Source: Brachycybe producta (lineage: Eukaryota > Arthropoda > Diplopoda > Playtdesmida > Andrognathidae). From it: 64,000 bases of DNA. Both the position numbers and the translations under genes were made by a program. Below, one piece after another: positions 1 through 16,420 of the stretch (positions within the stretch are counted from its first letter, which is position 1; each line of letters starts with the position of its first letter). The stretch covers positions 3,394,001 through 3,458,000 of the forward strand of contig JAUPFP010000001.1 of the NCBI GenBank assembly GCA_036925085.1. The letters run 5' to 3'. The notes below the pieces were generated by a model that was given only the letters and a program-made list of their open reading frames with translations, did not search any database and had not been told where the DNA came from.

Positions 1-58
1 ATAGAGAGGGTTTGCTGTCGTTGAATTTTGTTTAGCGTTTAACGGTTTGTTTCTTTAG

Positions 59-360
59 CCTCCGATGATGTGAAACGAAAGATGTACAGTTGTATCTTAG
101 TGGTCGGAGGTGGAATGATGTTCTCCGGTATCCACACTTGGCTTCACAGTCGTCTATCGATGCAGATTCCTGTATCTTACAGAGGAGAGCCGCTCGACAT
201 TGTGACAAGGGCGAAGGATCTCGACCCGCGGATCACCGCTTGGAAAGGGGCAGCCGTCATGAGCTGCTTGGACACAACTCAGGAATTGTGGATTAGGCCA
301 ACGGAATGGACAAAATACGGAGTGAAGATTCTTAGAGAAAAAGCCCCGTTCATGTGGTGA
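59..360 (+). CDS. ACTR8: Actin-related protein 8, C-terminal exon (partial)
   Basis: This is the last coding exon of ARP8, the nuclear actin-related subunit of the INO80 chromatin-remodelling complex, which takes part in nucleosome sliding and DNA repair. The exon follows a TTCTTTAG acceptor. Its first two bases finish a codon, then it reads SDDVKRKMYSCILVVGGGM. Later motifs are DIVTRAKDLDPRITAWKGAA, CLDTTQELWI and EWTKYGVKILREKAPFMW, ending at TGA 358-360. This is the actin-fold C-terminus typical of the ARP8 family, including the ARP8-type W-K-G-A. About 100 residues are present; the rest of the gene lies left of the window. A poly(A) signal follows 18 bases after the stop. The family call comes from recalled homology and is strong. 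Confidence 0.93.
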
Positions 361-377
361 TTCGGTCATAAACTCAT

Positions 378-383
378 AATAAA
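378..383 (+). other. Poly(A) signal of ACTR8
   Basis: A canonical AATAAA lies 18 bases after the ACTR8 stop codon and is followed by T-rich sequence. It implies a very short 3' UTR. From here to 2023 I see no coding exon, only the two MITEs listed and AT-rich spacer. Confidence 0.6.
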
Positions 384-685
384 TGTGTTTTGTCTTTTTA
401 ATAAGTTCTTTTTAATCGACTGAATTAATAGAAGAAGAAGGGACCCAAACTAGAGGCTATAATAACAATTATACATTTATATAAAATTTAAAGAAAAATT
501 AACAGGCGAATAGGAGAGAAAAAAGGGGGAAAATCATGGCGTTGCCATAGTCATTCTCGTTTTATGCAGTGTGCTCGACGAATTTACTAGTTGCAATTTT
601 GCCATTAGTGAATTTTGATTGCAAAAATAATTTATTTCTATATGCATGACGTCACAATGTTCTTTGGTTTCAATGGGGTTTGTCG

Positions 686-879
686 ACAGGCATCTGTAGA
701 CAGCTTCAGAATTTTTTTTTGGCTCCGCCCTTTTGTGAGCGTCATCAATTTCTAATTGGTTTATTACTGGGTCTGATGTCATATACCCGTCCTTTTTATT
801 TTTAATTGGTTGATATTTAGTCTGACGTTCATAAAAGGGCGGAACCAAAGAAATTCTGAAGCTGTCTATAGATGCCTGT
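686..879. mobile_element. CAGGCA-family palindromic MITE, copy 1
   Basis: The element starts ACAGGCATCTGTAGACAGCT and ends with the near-perfect reverse complement. It is flanked by the 8-bp direct repeat GTTTGTCG (678-685 and 880-887). Subterminal GGCTCCGCCC/GGGCGGA(A/G)CC boxes are shared with the other five copies of the family. It has no coding capacity. The duplication length fits a hAT-like or Mutator-like transposase acting in trans. Confidence 0.85.
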
Positions 880-1568
880 GTTTGTCGTCTGCAAAAAAAC
901 AAAATGGCGTCTTTTGAGTGTCAATTTTTTTACTTGCATCTAGCGCCCTCATGAGATAGTTATAGACATGAACATTTTGTTTAAAAATTCTTCGTAAATC
1001 AAGATAAATATACAAAGGTAACTCAACGAAGAGGTTTTCCTATTGAGCATTTTGTGCCAAAACTGAGTGTTGCCACTAGATGGCGCAGAATGTACGTAGT
1101 GCTTCAGTTACAATACGATTCACTGAACATACAAAAGAAATGGATGATATTTTAAGCAAGTTGTCTTCTCTTTTCTAGCTTCAAAAAGCAGACGATTCGT
1201 CACTCACTTTTAGTGTTTTCTTTAACATGGAGTTGTTTTACCTTTATCATGGTATAAATGATTAAAAAGTAAATATATAGAGGTAGCAGAACTCATGTTA
1301 ATGGAAACATCGTCAGGGAGTGAACCATTCTTCAAGGTTTTCTTTATCTTTTCTTAATACGTTATATATTTTTTATTAGTTTTATTTTTATTTTAGAGAA
1401 CGCTGAATCTTATTTAAAAGGCCGTCCACTGTTTATGTGTCCATTAATTAATAATTATTATTTATTACTGTAATTGAGAAGAAAATTAGCTCTAATTAGA
1501 GGTGACACCATCCATAGATAGGCACAGCTTTTAGTTGAACTACCTGTATGTATTTGAATCTCGTAAGC

Positions 1569-1774
1569 ACAGGCAGTTAGAAATAGGTCAAATCTTCAGT
1601 TGGCTCCGCCCTTGTTATGACGACTGGCAACTTTTAATTGGCTGGTTATAAAGTCTGACGTCACATACTCCGTCACATACAACGTCAGACTACATAACCA
1701 GCCAATTAGAAGTTGCCAGTCGTCATAACAAGGGCGGAGCCAACTGAAGTTTTGACCTATTTCTAACTGCCTGT
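1569..1774. mobile_element. CAGGCA-family palindromic MITE, copy 2
   Basis: The ends are ACAGGCAGTTAG and CTAACTGCCTGT, and most of the element folds on itself. The direct repeat CTCGTAAGC (1560-1568 and 1775-1783) is a 9-bp target duplication. The GGCTCCGCCC boxes and the GTCTGACGTCA central motif are shared with the copies near 41950 and 46384. It sits about 250 bases upstream of the MEK start codon. Confidence 0.87.
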
Positions 1775-2023
1775 CTCGTAAGCTGTGTTGTGAATCTTAG
1801 GGAATCTATGAATCTCCTATTATACTCCCTCTTTATGTCGGTCCCATTGGAATTACTGCGGTGTTAAATAGGATTCCCTTCCTTGTCATTTTTTTTCTGG
1901 TCGAACTCCCTTCTCGTTTTGCCGTCGTTTTCGATCGGGTGAAGCCGGTCTCTCGTTCTCCGTATCCGTTCTCTTCCTCTGATGTCGTTATTGAGTCTTT
2001 GTTAAGAGAATTCTATAAAAGTG

Positions 2024-8433
<6,410 letters not shown>

Positions 8434-9769
8434 CTTGGAATCAGTTTATAGAAAAAAGAAATGAAGAAGTCGTTAGAGAAGAAGAGGAAGAATTGAGGTA
8501 AACGGATGCAGAAGCAGCAGCAACAAAAGCCGCTGGCGTCTTTCGATCGCTGCTTTAAACAAAAAAAAAAAAGAAGTTCGAGATACTTTAAATCTTATTA
8601 TGTGGAAATATGGATGTAAATTTTCATTTTTTGTTTTTCTTTTCCCTCTTGAGAATTTATTGATAACAATGAAGGAATCGAACGAGAATCTTGTTAAATG
8701 TATTTCTCTCTCTCGATCTTTATCTGTCTCCTACAACTTTTCCTTTTTTCGAATGAATTTTTCTGTCTCCAGTTCCCCTTTGGTGTGTTTGTGTGACTGG
8801 AGTTCCGTCTCTCATTTTCTGTTGTTCTACTTTGATTAACGATAGTCGTAATCGTATATCAAAGCAGCCAACAAGAACAAGAAAAACCTTTCAAAAAGTG
8901 TCTTTCATTCTGTAATCTGTGCAAGATTCATGTTTCTGTAATTAATTACTAATTAATTGGATTGTTAAAAAAAATTATTAAAAAAGGCCGTTTCTTCAAA
9001 AATTACACACAAAAAAAAATGATAACTAATTTGCATTTACACGAAAATGTGATTATACGGATTAGTATTCTTTCAGAACTGGGTTGGAATATTTCAGCAG
9101 TTCGTAGGGCTGACTTCATTCAGCCTCAACGTCTTGTCCTAAATCTTTTAGGAGATGCGACTCCTAAAAGAAATTAGTGGGATTTTTGCGTAGACAGACT
9201 CGTATTTCTGGTCATTTGTAGCATCATTTGACAATGGTCCAAATTTGTTTCCAGAGAATGCTGTGTGCATGGAGAATGGAACGATTTGTGGAATTTTTAG
9301 GGTTTACTATTAAACAAAGCATATATAATGACGCTGCAATTGAACTTATTATTAAGGCTGTATCGAGCCGATTTACTGGTAATCGGCAAAAATCGGATCG
9401 GTGAACAAATGATTACCAATTTCCGATCATTAACGCACTCTAACAATTAGGTCTGCTTCCGGATAAAACGGCAGCGGTGAAGGGTCAATCAATTTATTTT
9501 TTAATAATTATTTTTCAACATATTTTTCATCTTTAAAAGGAAATTGTTGCTTTGTAATCTCGAAAATTATAATTTTAAGTCTTTTAGGCTAAAAGGTGTG
9601 TAAAGCAGCTACTAGTTATAATAAATATAAATAGAAATGATAAATTTTACGAGTAACCAATTGATAGGGAGGAATTTATATCATTCGAAGTATTAGGAAT
9701 ATGCATTAATAATGAATTCATGATTGCAACTTGATAAGAAAATTCTAAAATATAGCTTATAATTGTAAT
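8434..9769. other. MEK 3' flank, no gene recognised
   Basis: The first part after the MEK stop is probably its 3' UTR (AG-rich, then T-rich with CT runs near 8705). I saw no canonical AATAAA close to the stop. The hairpin CTTTTAGGAG...CTCCTAAAAG at about 9147-9172 is short. Further open frames are AT-rich with no recognisable domain. Confidence 0.4.
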
Positions 9770-10158
9770 TAGGGATAGGCCAGTCGAATCCGGCGAATCT
9801 TCAAAAATATTCGAGATTCGAAAACTCGAATCTTCGCTCTTTTTTCGTCTTTCGAATCCTAACCTTAAAAAAAACTGTTAAAACTTTGGTAAAATTAGTT
9901 TTAACTCCATTGACGTCCAATAAAAACGTTCACTAATTTAAAAATAACCGGCGATTGTTGCAATTTCGGTGGTATCCGGATCACCTTGTGGCCTGACCCA
10001 GAGTGCCACACTGTGTTTTTTATTATTAATAATTAAATATTTAATATTATTTCATTTATTTGTATCTTCTTAATGAATAATATAGGATTCTTATATGAAG
10101 GATTCGAGAACCTTTTAGGATTCGGATTCGAGAAAATTTAGAATTCGTCCCACCTCTA
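9770..10158 (-). mobile_element. hAT-like TAGAGGTGGGAC-family MITE, copy 2
   Basis: The element starts TAGGGATAGGCCAGTCGAAT and ends GAATTCGTCCCACCTCTA. The flanks ATTGTAAT (9762-9769) and ATTTTAAT (10159-10166) are an 8-bp duplication with one mismatch. The interior block matches copies at 5646, 14168 and 55012. Only one terminal unit is present, making it a good reference for the expanded copy. Confidence 0.78.
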
Positions 10159-10353
10159 ATTTTAATAGATTACTCAGTATATTAGGTAGATTCTGTTCGT
10201 ATTTTTTAATATATCTAATAAAATGTTGAATGCACATAATGAGGGTCTGCCTATGAGGCTATGAGTTTGTTCCTTGACTACTTAAAATTACAATATAATT
10301 ATAATTAATATAAAATTATATAATTATATTTGTCTACAAATACAATAGTTGCC

Positions 10354-11075
10354 AGGTATAGTAATACCTAGTACATACACCTGATAATTTAAATGCTTTT
10401 GAATAATAAACGTGTTTTACAGAGCCCCGTGAAGGACAAACAATATGTCGAATTCAATTTATTCAGTTAATAATCTGAAAATATTGAGTTAATACTTAAA
10501 TATATAAACTATTGACAAAATATTAATTTAGTATTTTAATTTAAAATATTAAGGATATTAAGTAAATATTAAGTCAATTTTTATTTGGTTCATGTTCTTA
10601 ACAGGATTCCGTATAATTCACCTAAACACATTTAATTTTAATTCATTTAACTCGTGTGTGTGTGTGTGTGTGTACAAGGTATAATACCTAGTACATACAC
10701 CTGATAATTTAAATGCATTTAAATAATAAACGTGTTCTACAGAGCCCTGTGAAGGACAAACAAACAATATATCGAATTCAATTTATGCAGTTAATTAATC
10801 TGAAAATATTGAGTTAATATTTAAATATATAAACTATTGACAAAATATTAATTTAGTATTTTAATTTAAAATATTAAGGATATTAAGTATATATAAACTA
10901 TTGACAAAATATTGATTTAGTATTTCAATTTTTAAAATATTAATAATAAAGTAAATTTTTATTTGGTGTTCATATGTCCTTAACTAGATTCCGTATAATT
11001 CACCTAAACACATTTAATTTGAATTCATTTAACTCATGTGTGTGTGTACAAGGCATAACACTATGTACATACAGT
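10354..11075 (+). repeat. Tandem duplication of a ~320-370 bp AT-rich unit
   Basis: Two long direct copies start near 10354 and 10676. Both contain CCTAGTACATACACCTGATA, CAGAGCCC(C/T)GTGAAGGACA and GATTCCGTATAATTCACCTA, and both end in a (GT)n microsatellite followed by TACAAGG. A third copy is truncated after about 30 bases near 11048. The second copy carries an extra internal duplication of TATAAACTATTGACAAAATA. No coding potential is seen. Confidence 0.75.
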
Positions 11076-11683
11076 AATTACTCAACGGTATTATGAACAA
11101 CAATGGCGAACAAACAAACGTGGCTCATTTTTTTTCCAGCTGAATGAAAATAATGGTTATTGTATTTGCAGTGCAAACTTACAGTGACCTAAAAATGAGT
11201 AAAAAAAAAAAAAAAGGAGGCGAATAAAGCTTAAAAGATAATTTAGATTCCTATAAATTTGAAGGAAATTCAACAGGTATATTTATATAGGAGTACGAAT
11301 ACACACACACATATGTACGAGCTCGTATTTGCTTTGAATCAATTTTAAGGCAAATTTTTGGATTAAAAAGAAAAATAAATAGCAGCTTAGGAATCTGAAC
11401 ATTTGCTTGCTTTATTTTTGGCTTTTAATATCTTTTGTTTCACAACCTGTGAAAAATATATACTTTGGTACAAGAAAAGCTGTAAAAACAAAGCCAGTTC
11501 GTATAGCAGACAATTAAAATATTGTAAAGAAAATACATGTAGGCCTATAAAAGCCGTGTTTTTATTTTACTCTTGTCAGACACCACTATTAGAATTATGG
11601 CTGCTTGCAGATTAATTTTTCAAATTCAAATTCAAATTCAAATTGTTCACCCATTTGGAATCCTTTTCGAGGTTAATCTAATA

Positions 11684-11936
11684 CAGTTAAACCTTGGATT
11701 GCGAGCATAGTTCGTTCCAGAAACGTGTTTGTAATCCAAAGCACTCGTATATATATATCAAAGCGAACCAAAGGTTCAGTTATGATCACGTTATGCTCGG
11801 CAAACAAAGCGTATAGTACGTACTACTCGTATTGCAAGACCACGCTCATTTATCGAGTTAATAATTTATTTAAAAAATGTTGCTCGTCTTGCAAAACACT
11901 CGCAAACAACATTACTCGCAATCCAAGGTTTCACTG
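11684..11936. mobile_element. Tc1/mariner-type MITE
   Basis: The terminal inverted repeats CAGTTAAACCTTGGATTGCG and CGCAATCCAAGGTTTCACTG are flanked by TA on both sides (11682-11683 and 11937-11938), the mariner target duplication. At 253 bases it is non-coding. A short ATTCAA tandem tract (about 11618-11643) precedes it. Confidence 0.85.
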
Positions 11937-12103
11937 TACGAGAAATAGAAAAGGTACGAGCATGCAAGATTTGTTAAAGATCGGTCTTTTTTTTGCCAAA
12001 TATTACTATAATAAGAGTATAGAATTCTCTTTTCCATTAGATAGTTCTTTGTTAGGACACGATTTCAATTTAACGCTGATGTCTTATTTTGTCTAAATGA
12101 CAA

Positions 12104-12454
12104 TCATTTCTGATCGGAGAGCAATCCCCATTCCTGCCACATATGGCTTTCGAGTTGAACTGATTTGAATAGGCCAACATGTAGTCTTGACAGTGTGACC
12201 CTTCGCACTAGATGAACTTCAAGTACGAATTCATTGGTAAGCAGTAGAGCTGAGTAAAGGCTTGTTCTTCTTGAGTGTTTGCTAGCTGCCGAACACCTGT
12301 TAGATGGCAGTGTTAGGTGTTCAAATATTACCCATAATGCACCACAAACACCTAACATGAATTTATAGAAATAAACAAAAACAAAATTCAAAATAAGATT
12401 AAAAAAGAGAAAAATCGATAAGTGAAATCGACGGAGGAGGAGGAGGAGGAACAC
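12104..12454 (-). other. Open frame of unknown nature, downstream of the fucosyltransferase
   Basis: A 116-codon minus-strand frame reads TSLYSALLLTNEFVLEVHLV and ends WQEWGLLSDQK. The N-terminal half is leucine/phenylalanine-rich and partly encoded by a GGA triplet run, which is not gene-like. The C-terminal half has more even composition and could be a fragment of an old repeat. I recognise no domain, splice partner or regulatory context. The rest of 11937-12687 holds nothing I can assign. Confidence 0.2.
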
Positions 12455-12687
12455 TCGTCATTTTAGCCGTAAATGAGGTTTCACGCCGCATGCTTACGGC
12501 AAATTATTTACAAACACGATAGAATTAGTAGGCTAGTAGATGAAGCAATTTTCAAAGGCACCCGTAGACTGCTTTTTGGAAGTGTAGCTTTGTAGTAAAT
12601 AGCGGCCGATTACTAGAAGTAAACTAGAAGTTAAATCACGATTTAAAACAATGTGGCTCCCTGAAATAATAGAAACATTTTTTTTTT

Positions 12688-13878
12688 TTATAAAATAACC
12701 GATTCTGAAGAAATTCCCTTCCAATGTGGAAGGTAAATAGTTTCGTACGTAAATTTCTTCAAATAGTGAGAGTCCGGTCGAGTGTAGTTGGCGAAGTAGA
12801 CAACATCGCCACCGGCCAAATAAGCCGTCCAGTAGCCATACGTTCCGACACTAATGATCGAATGGTTACAACTGGACAACAGCGCAAAGTCATGTATTGG
12901 ATTTTCCACTTTACCGCGACCCACAAAGTAAATATCATTTTTAGACATGTCCATACTCTTTTTACACCAACTCATATCATCGCTCGCCACCACGAAAACG
13001 GCATCCTCGTATTTGGATCGGAAATAGTTCATCGCTTTACGAAAGAAGCTTTCGTCGGCCACGATTCCGTGATAGTCTTTGATCCACTGAATCGCATCCG
13101 TCCTTCGTACGTGGACACCTACAAAAGTAACCGATTTACGAGTCGAAGCGATTTCGTTCAGTTCCGTATCGACATCGTATTTAATGTGGTCGTGAAACGT
13201 AAACTCTCGAAGGATCTCTTCTCTGACGTGATCGTAAAAAGTCCACGAATACGGAGGACCCAAGAATCGAATGAACATTTCGTTAAAGTGTCGATACGAA
13301 GGTTCCATCCAACGTCTCGTTTCGACATTAGTCCACATATATTCTAGTTCCTGATAGTCTTCTTTAGCTAACGTGGGAAGCGTAACTTTGAAATACGTTC
13401 GTAAGGTTTTTCCCATCGTTTCTTCGAGGATTGCCGGACGTCCGTTTAGTTTTGCCAGCGCATACAAGGTGGCGTATTCGCCCATCAGATTTCCTAATCT
13501 ACCGTTTGGTAGAAAACTCATGGCACAGTTGAAATTTTCGAAACGATGTTGCCGTATGTACTCCGTTAGCTGCACCAGATTTGGATTCCGTTCTATAAGT
13601 GATGCGTTTGTCGTAGTGCAAATGCAAGTACAGTTTTCGAACGTTTGCTCGCAATTCTGTTTGAATGTTTCGAGAGAACAAACGATTCGACCGTTTCTCG
13701 TATTCATTTTCTGTGTCGTGTAAAGACTAAAGTAAGGATTATCGGTTGATCTTTGTCTGATTACTTCGTTGTTTTCTACGTTTGTTATTTTCGGATCGTC
13801 GTAAAGAAAGTAGAACATGATGCCTTCGAAGCTGATAAACAGTAGAAGAACACCGTAGAAATTCCGATTTGCCTGCAT
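12688..13878 (-). CDS. GT11 galactoside alpha-1,2-fucosyltransferase, single exon
   Basis: Type II Golgi enzyme that would transfer fucose from GDP-fucose in alpha-1,2 linkage to galactose-ended glycans (FUT1/FUT2 family). The 396-aa protein has a short cytosolic tail, a membrane anchor at residues about 8-27 (YGVLLLFISFEGIMFYFLY), a cysteine-bearing stem at about 65-90, then the GT11 domain. Family motifs are MSFLPNGRLGNLMGEYATLY, the GDP-fucose-binding HVRRTD in VGVHVRRTDAIQW, FVVASDDMSWCKKS, and SSCNHSIISVGTYGYWTAYL. N-glycosylation sites occur (NCT, NAS, NHS, NYT). The length is slightly above vertebrate FUT1/2. The upstream sequence has an acceptor-like TTTACAG on this strand near 13927, so a 5'-UTR intron is possible. 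Acceptor sugar specificity cannot be read from the sequence. Confidence 0.93.
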   Translation of the reverse strand: MQANRNFYGVLLLFISFEGIMFYFLYDDPKITNVENNEVIRQRSTDNPYFSLYTTQKMNTRNGRIVCSLETFKQNCEQTFENCTCICTTTNASLIERNPNLVQLTEYIRQHRFENFNCAMSFLPNGRLGNLMGEYATLYALAKLNGRPAILEETMGKTLRTYFKVTLPTLAKEDYQELEYMWTNVETRRWMEPSYRHFNEMFIRFLGPPYSWTFYDHVREEILREFTFHDHIKYDVDTELNEIASTRKSVTFVGVHVRRTDAIQWIKDYHGIVADESFFRKAMNYFRSKYEDAVFVVASDDMSWCKKSMDMSKNDIYFVGRGKVENPIHDFALLSSCNHSIISVGTYGYWTAYLAGGDVVYFANYTRPDSHYLKKFTYETIYLPHWKGISSESVIL

Positions 13879-13955
13879 GACTTTGTTTTAAAATGTTTGG
13901 CTCAACAACGTTTCACACGGGTCACCTGTAAATAGAAATAAAACAAAACGTTAAC

Positions 13956-14041
13956 AAGTTTCGAGAGAAAGAGAGAAAAAACACTTGTTCGTAACACACA
14001 ATTGTGTTATGAACAATAAGTGTTTTTCTCTCTCGAAACTT
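13956..14041. repeat. 86-bp imperfect palindrome upstream of the fucosyltransferase
   Basis: The arm AAGTTTCGAGAGAAAGAGAG...AACACACA is mirrored by TTGTGTTATGAACAATAAGTG...CTCTCGAAACTT with one small bulge. It lies about 80 bases upstream of the fucosyltransferase start and abuts a palindromic CTAGTTTCTAAA-family copy. It would form a long hairpin if transcribed. Confidence 0.75.
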
Positions 14042-14167
14042 TTATTCTGCAGATTCAAAAGAGCAACACTTGAAAGAGAAATTCAAAGTGTTGTAAAAAC
14101 TAGAACGAGTAGCTGAACCACTTTAATATTTTCATGTTGATATTTTTCAAATATTAAACTTTTTTAT

Positions 14168-15830
14168 TAGAGGTGAGACGAATCCTAAATTTTCTCGAAT
14201 CCGAATCCTAAAAGGTTCTCGAATCCCTCGAATCCTTCATATATGAATCCTAAATTATTCATTAAAAAAAATACTAGAGGTGGGACGAATCCTAAATTTT
14301 CTCGAATCCGAATCCTAAAAGGTTCTCGAATCCGAATCCTAAAAGGTTCTCGAATCCCTCGAATCCTTCATATATGAATCCTAAATTATTCGTTAAAAAA
14401 AATACTAGAGGTGGGACGAATCCTAAATTTTCTCGAATCCGAATCCTAAAAGGTTCTCGAATCCGAATCCTAAAAGGTTCTCGAATCCGAATCCTAAAAG
14501 GTTCTCGAATCCCTCGAATCCTTCATATATGAATCCTAAATTATTCGTTAAAAAAAATACTAGAGGTGGGACGAATCCTAAATTTTCTCGAATCCGAATC
14601 CTAAAAGGTTCTCGAATCCGAATCCTAAAAGGTTCTCGAATCCGAATCCTAAAAGGTTCTCGAATCCCTCGAATCCTTCATATATGAATCCTAAATTATT
14701 CATTAAAAAAAATACTAGAGGTGGGACGAATCCTAAATTTTCTCGAATCCGAATCCTAAAAGGTTCTCGAATCCGAATCCTAAAAGGTTCTCGAATCCCT
14801 CGAATCCTTCATATATGAATCCTAAATTATTCGTTAAAAAAAATACTAGAGGTGGGACGAATCCTAAATTTTCTCGAATCCGAATCCTAAAAGGTTCTCG
14901 AATCCGAATCCTAAAAGGTTCTCGAATCCGAATCCTAAAAGGTTCTCGAATCCCTCGAATCCTTCATATATGAATCCTAAATTATTCGTTAAAAAAAATA
15001 CTAGAGGTGGGACGAATCCTAAATTTTCTCGAATCCGAATCCTAAAAGGTTCTCGAATCCGAATCCTAAAAGGTTCTCGAATCCGAATCCTAAAAGGTTC
15101 TCGAATCCGAATCCTAAAAGGTTCTCGAATCCCTCGAATCCTTCATATATGAATCCTAAATTATTCATTAAAAAAAATACTAGAGGTGGGACGAATCCTA
15201 AATTTTCTCGAAACCGAATCCTAAAAGGTTCTCGAATCCGAATCCTAAAAGGTTCTCGAATCCCTGGAATCCTTCATATATGAATCCTAAATTATTCGTT
15301 AAAAAAAATACTAGAGGTGGGACGAATCCTAAATTTTCTCGAATCCGAATCCTAAAAGGTTCTCGAATCCGAATCCTAAAAGGTTCTCGAATCCCTCGAA
15401 TCCTTCATATATGAATCCTAAATTATTCGTTAAAAAAAATACTAGAGGTGGGACGAATCCTAAATTTTCTCGAATCCGAATCCTAAAAGGTTCTCGAATC
15501 CGAATCCTAAAAGGTTCTCGAATCCGAATCCTAAAAGGTTCTCGAATCCCTCGAATCCTTCATATATGAATCCTAAATTATTCGTTAAAAAAAATACTAG
15601 AGGTGGGACGAATCCTAAATTTTCTCGAATCCGAATCCTAAAAGGTTCTCGAATCCGAATCCTAAAAGGTTCTCGAATCCGAATCCTAAAAGGTTCTCGA
15701 ATCCGAATCCTAAAAGGTTCTCGAATCCTTCATATATGAATCCTAAATTATTCATTAAAAAAAATACTAGAGGTGGGACGAATCCTAAATTTTCTCGAAT
15801 CCAAATCGGTTCTCGAATCCCGCGAATCTC
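14168..15830 (+). repeat. Higher-order tandem array: 11 units of 107 + 24n bp
   Basis: The unit starts TAGAGGTGGGACGAATCC at 14168, 14275, 14406, 14561, 14716, 14847, 15002, 15181, 15312, 15443, 15598 and 15768, where the normal element body resumes. Spacings are 107, 131, 155, 155, 131, 155, 179, 131, 131, 155 and 170. Each unit holds a variable number of a 24-bp subunit (GAATCCGAATCCTAAAAGG plus TTCTC) and closes with CTTCATATATGAATCCTAAA and ATTCRTTAAAAAAAATAC. Open frames across it are artefacts of the repeat. Confidence 0.92.
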
Positions 15831-16234
15831 GAATCCTTCATATAAGAATCCTATATTATTCATTAAGAAGATACAAATAAATGAAATAATATTAAATATT
15901 AAATTATTAATAAAAAAAAACAAGTGTGGCCACTCAAGAGTCAGGCCACAAGGTGATCCATTGGTGATCCCCGGATACCACCGAAATTGCAACAATCGCC
16001 GGTTTTTTTTTGTTTATCAACGCTTCTATTGGACGTCAATGGAGTTAAAACTAATTTTACCAAAGTTTTTTACTCAGGTTTTTTTGTAAAGTTAGGATTT
16101 GAAAGATTCGAAAAGACGAAAAAAGCGCGAAGATTCGAGTTTTCGAATCTCGAATATTTTTCAAGATTCGCCGGATTCGAGTATTCGAATCTCGAATATT
16201 TTTCAAAATTCGCCGGAATCGAATGTCCCATATC
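14168..16234 (+). mobile_element. Expanded hAT-like TAGAGGTGGGAC-family MITE, copy 3
   Basis: It begins TAGAGGTGAGACGAATCC and ends GAATCGAATGTCCCATATCC. The right part (about 15840-16234) is a normal family body (TGTGGCCACTCAAGAGTCAG, GGACGTCAATGGAGTTAAAA). The left part has expanded into a tandem array, taking the element from the usual 390-430 bases to about 2.07 kb. No clean 8-bp duplication is visible; flanks CTTTTTTA and CTTTTTGT are similar only. Confidence 0.8.
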
Positions 16235-16420
16235 CTGCTTTTTGTAGAGAACAAAAAAATTACCCCCCAAAAAATATCGTTTTGCTTAATTTAAAAAAAA
16301 GTTGGCTGGTTAATATTTTTAAACTGACATAAAAAGCTTATTTTGAAAGATATCAACATGAAAATACCCTTATTAAGTGGTTCAATTACCCTTCTAGTTT
16401 TTAAAACGCTTCATGAATCT

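Larger units (their letters stand above)
14042..16420. mobile_element. CTAGTTTCTAAA-family palindromic element, split by a hAT-like MITE
   Basis: The left half (14042-14167) contains AAAACTAGAACGAGTAGCTG and TTTTCATGTTGATAT. The right half resumes after 16234 with CATAAAAAGCTTATTTTGAA, GATATCAACATGAAAATA and CCCTTCTAGTTTTTAAAAC. The two halves together match uninterrupted family members such as 21819-22080, so the hAT-like element inserted near the palindrome centre. Confidence 0.7.

Noticed and set aside
12724-13723. Two plus-strand open frames opposite the fucosyltransferase
   Set aside because: Pure antisense shadows of the 396-codon GT11 frame; no domain and no splice context.
14168-15830. 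TTCGAATCC words resembling tRNA T-loops
   Set aside because: They are part of the CGAATCC satellite; no acceptor stem, D-arm or anticodon arm can be assembled.
14970-16332. Several open frames with RIRILKGS or LLGFGFEN repeats
   Set aside because: They follow the 24-bp subunit, which is divisible by three, so all frames without a stop stay open. They are satellite artefacts, not a repeat protein gene.
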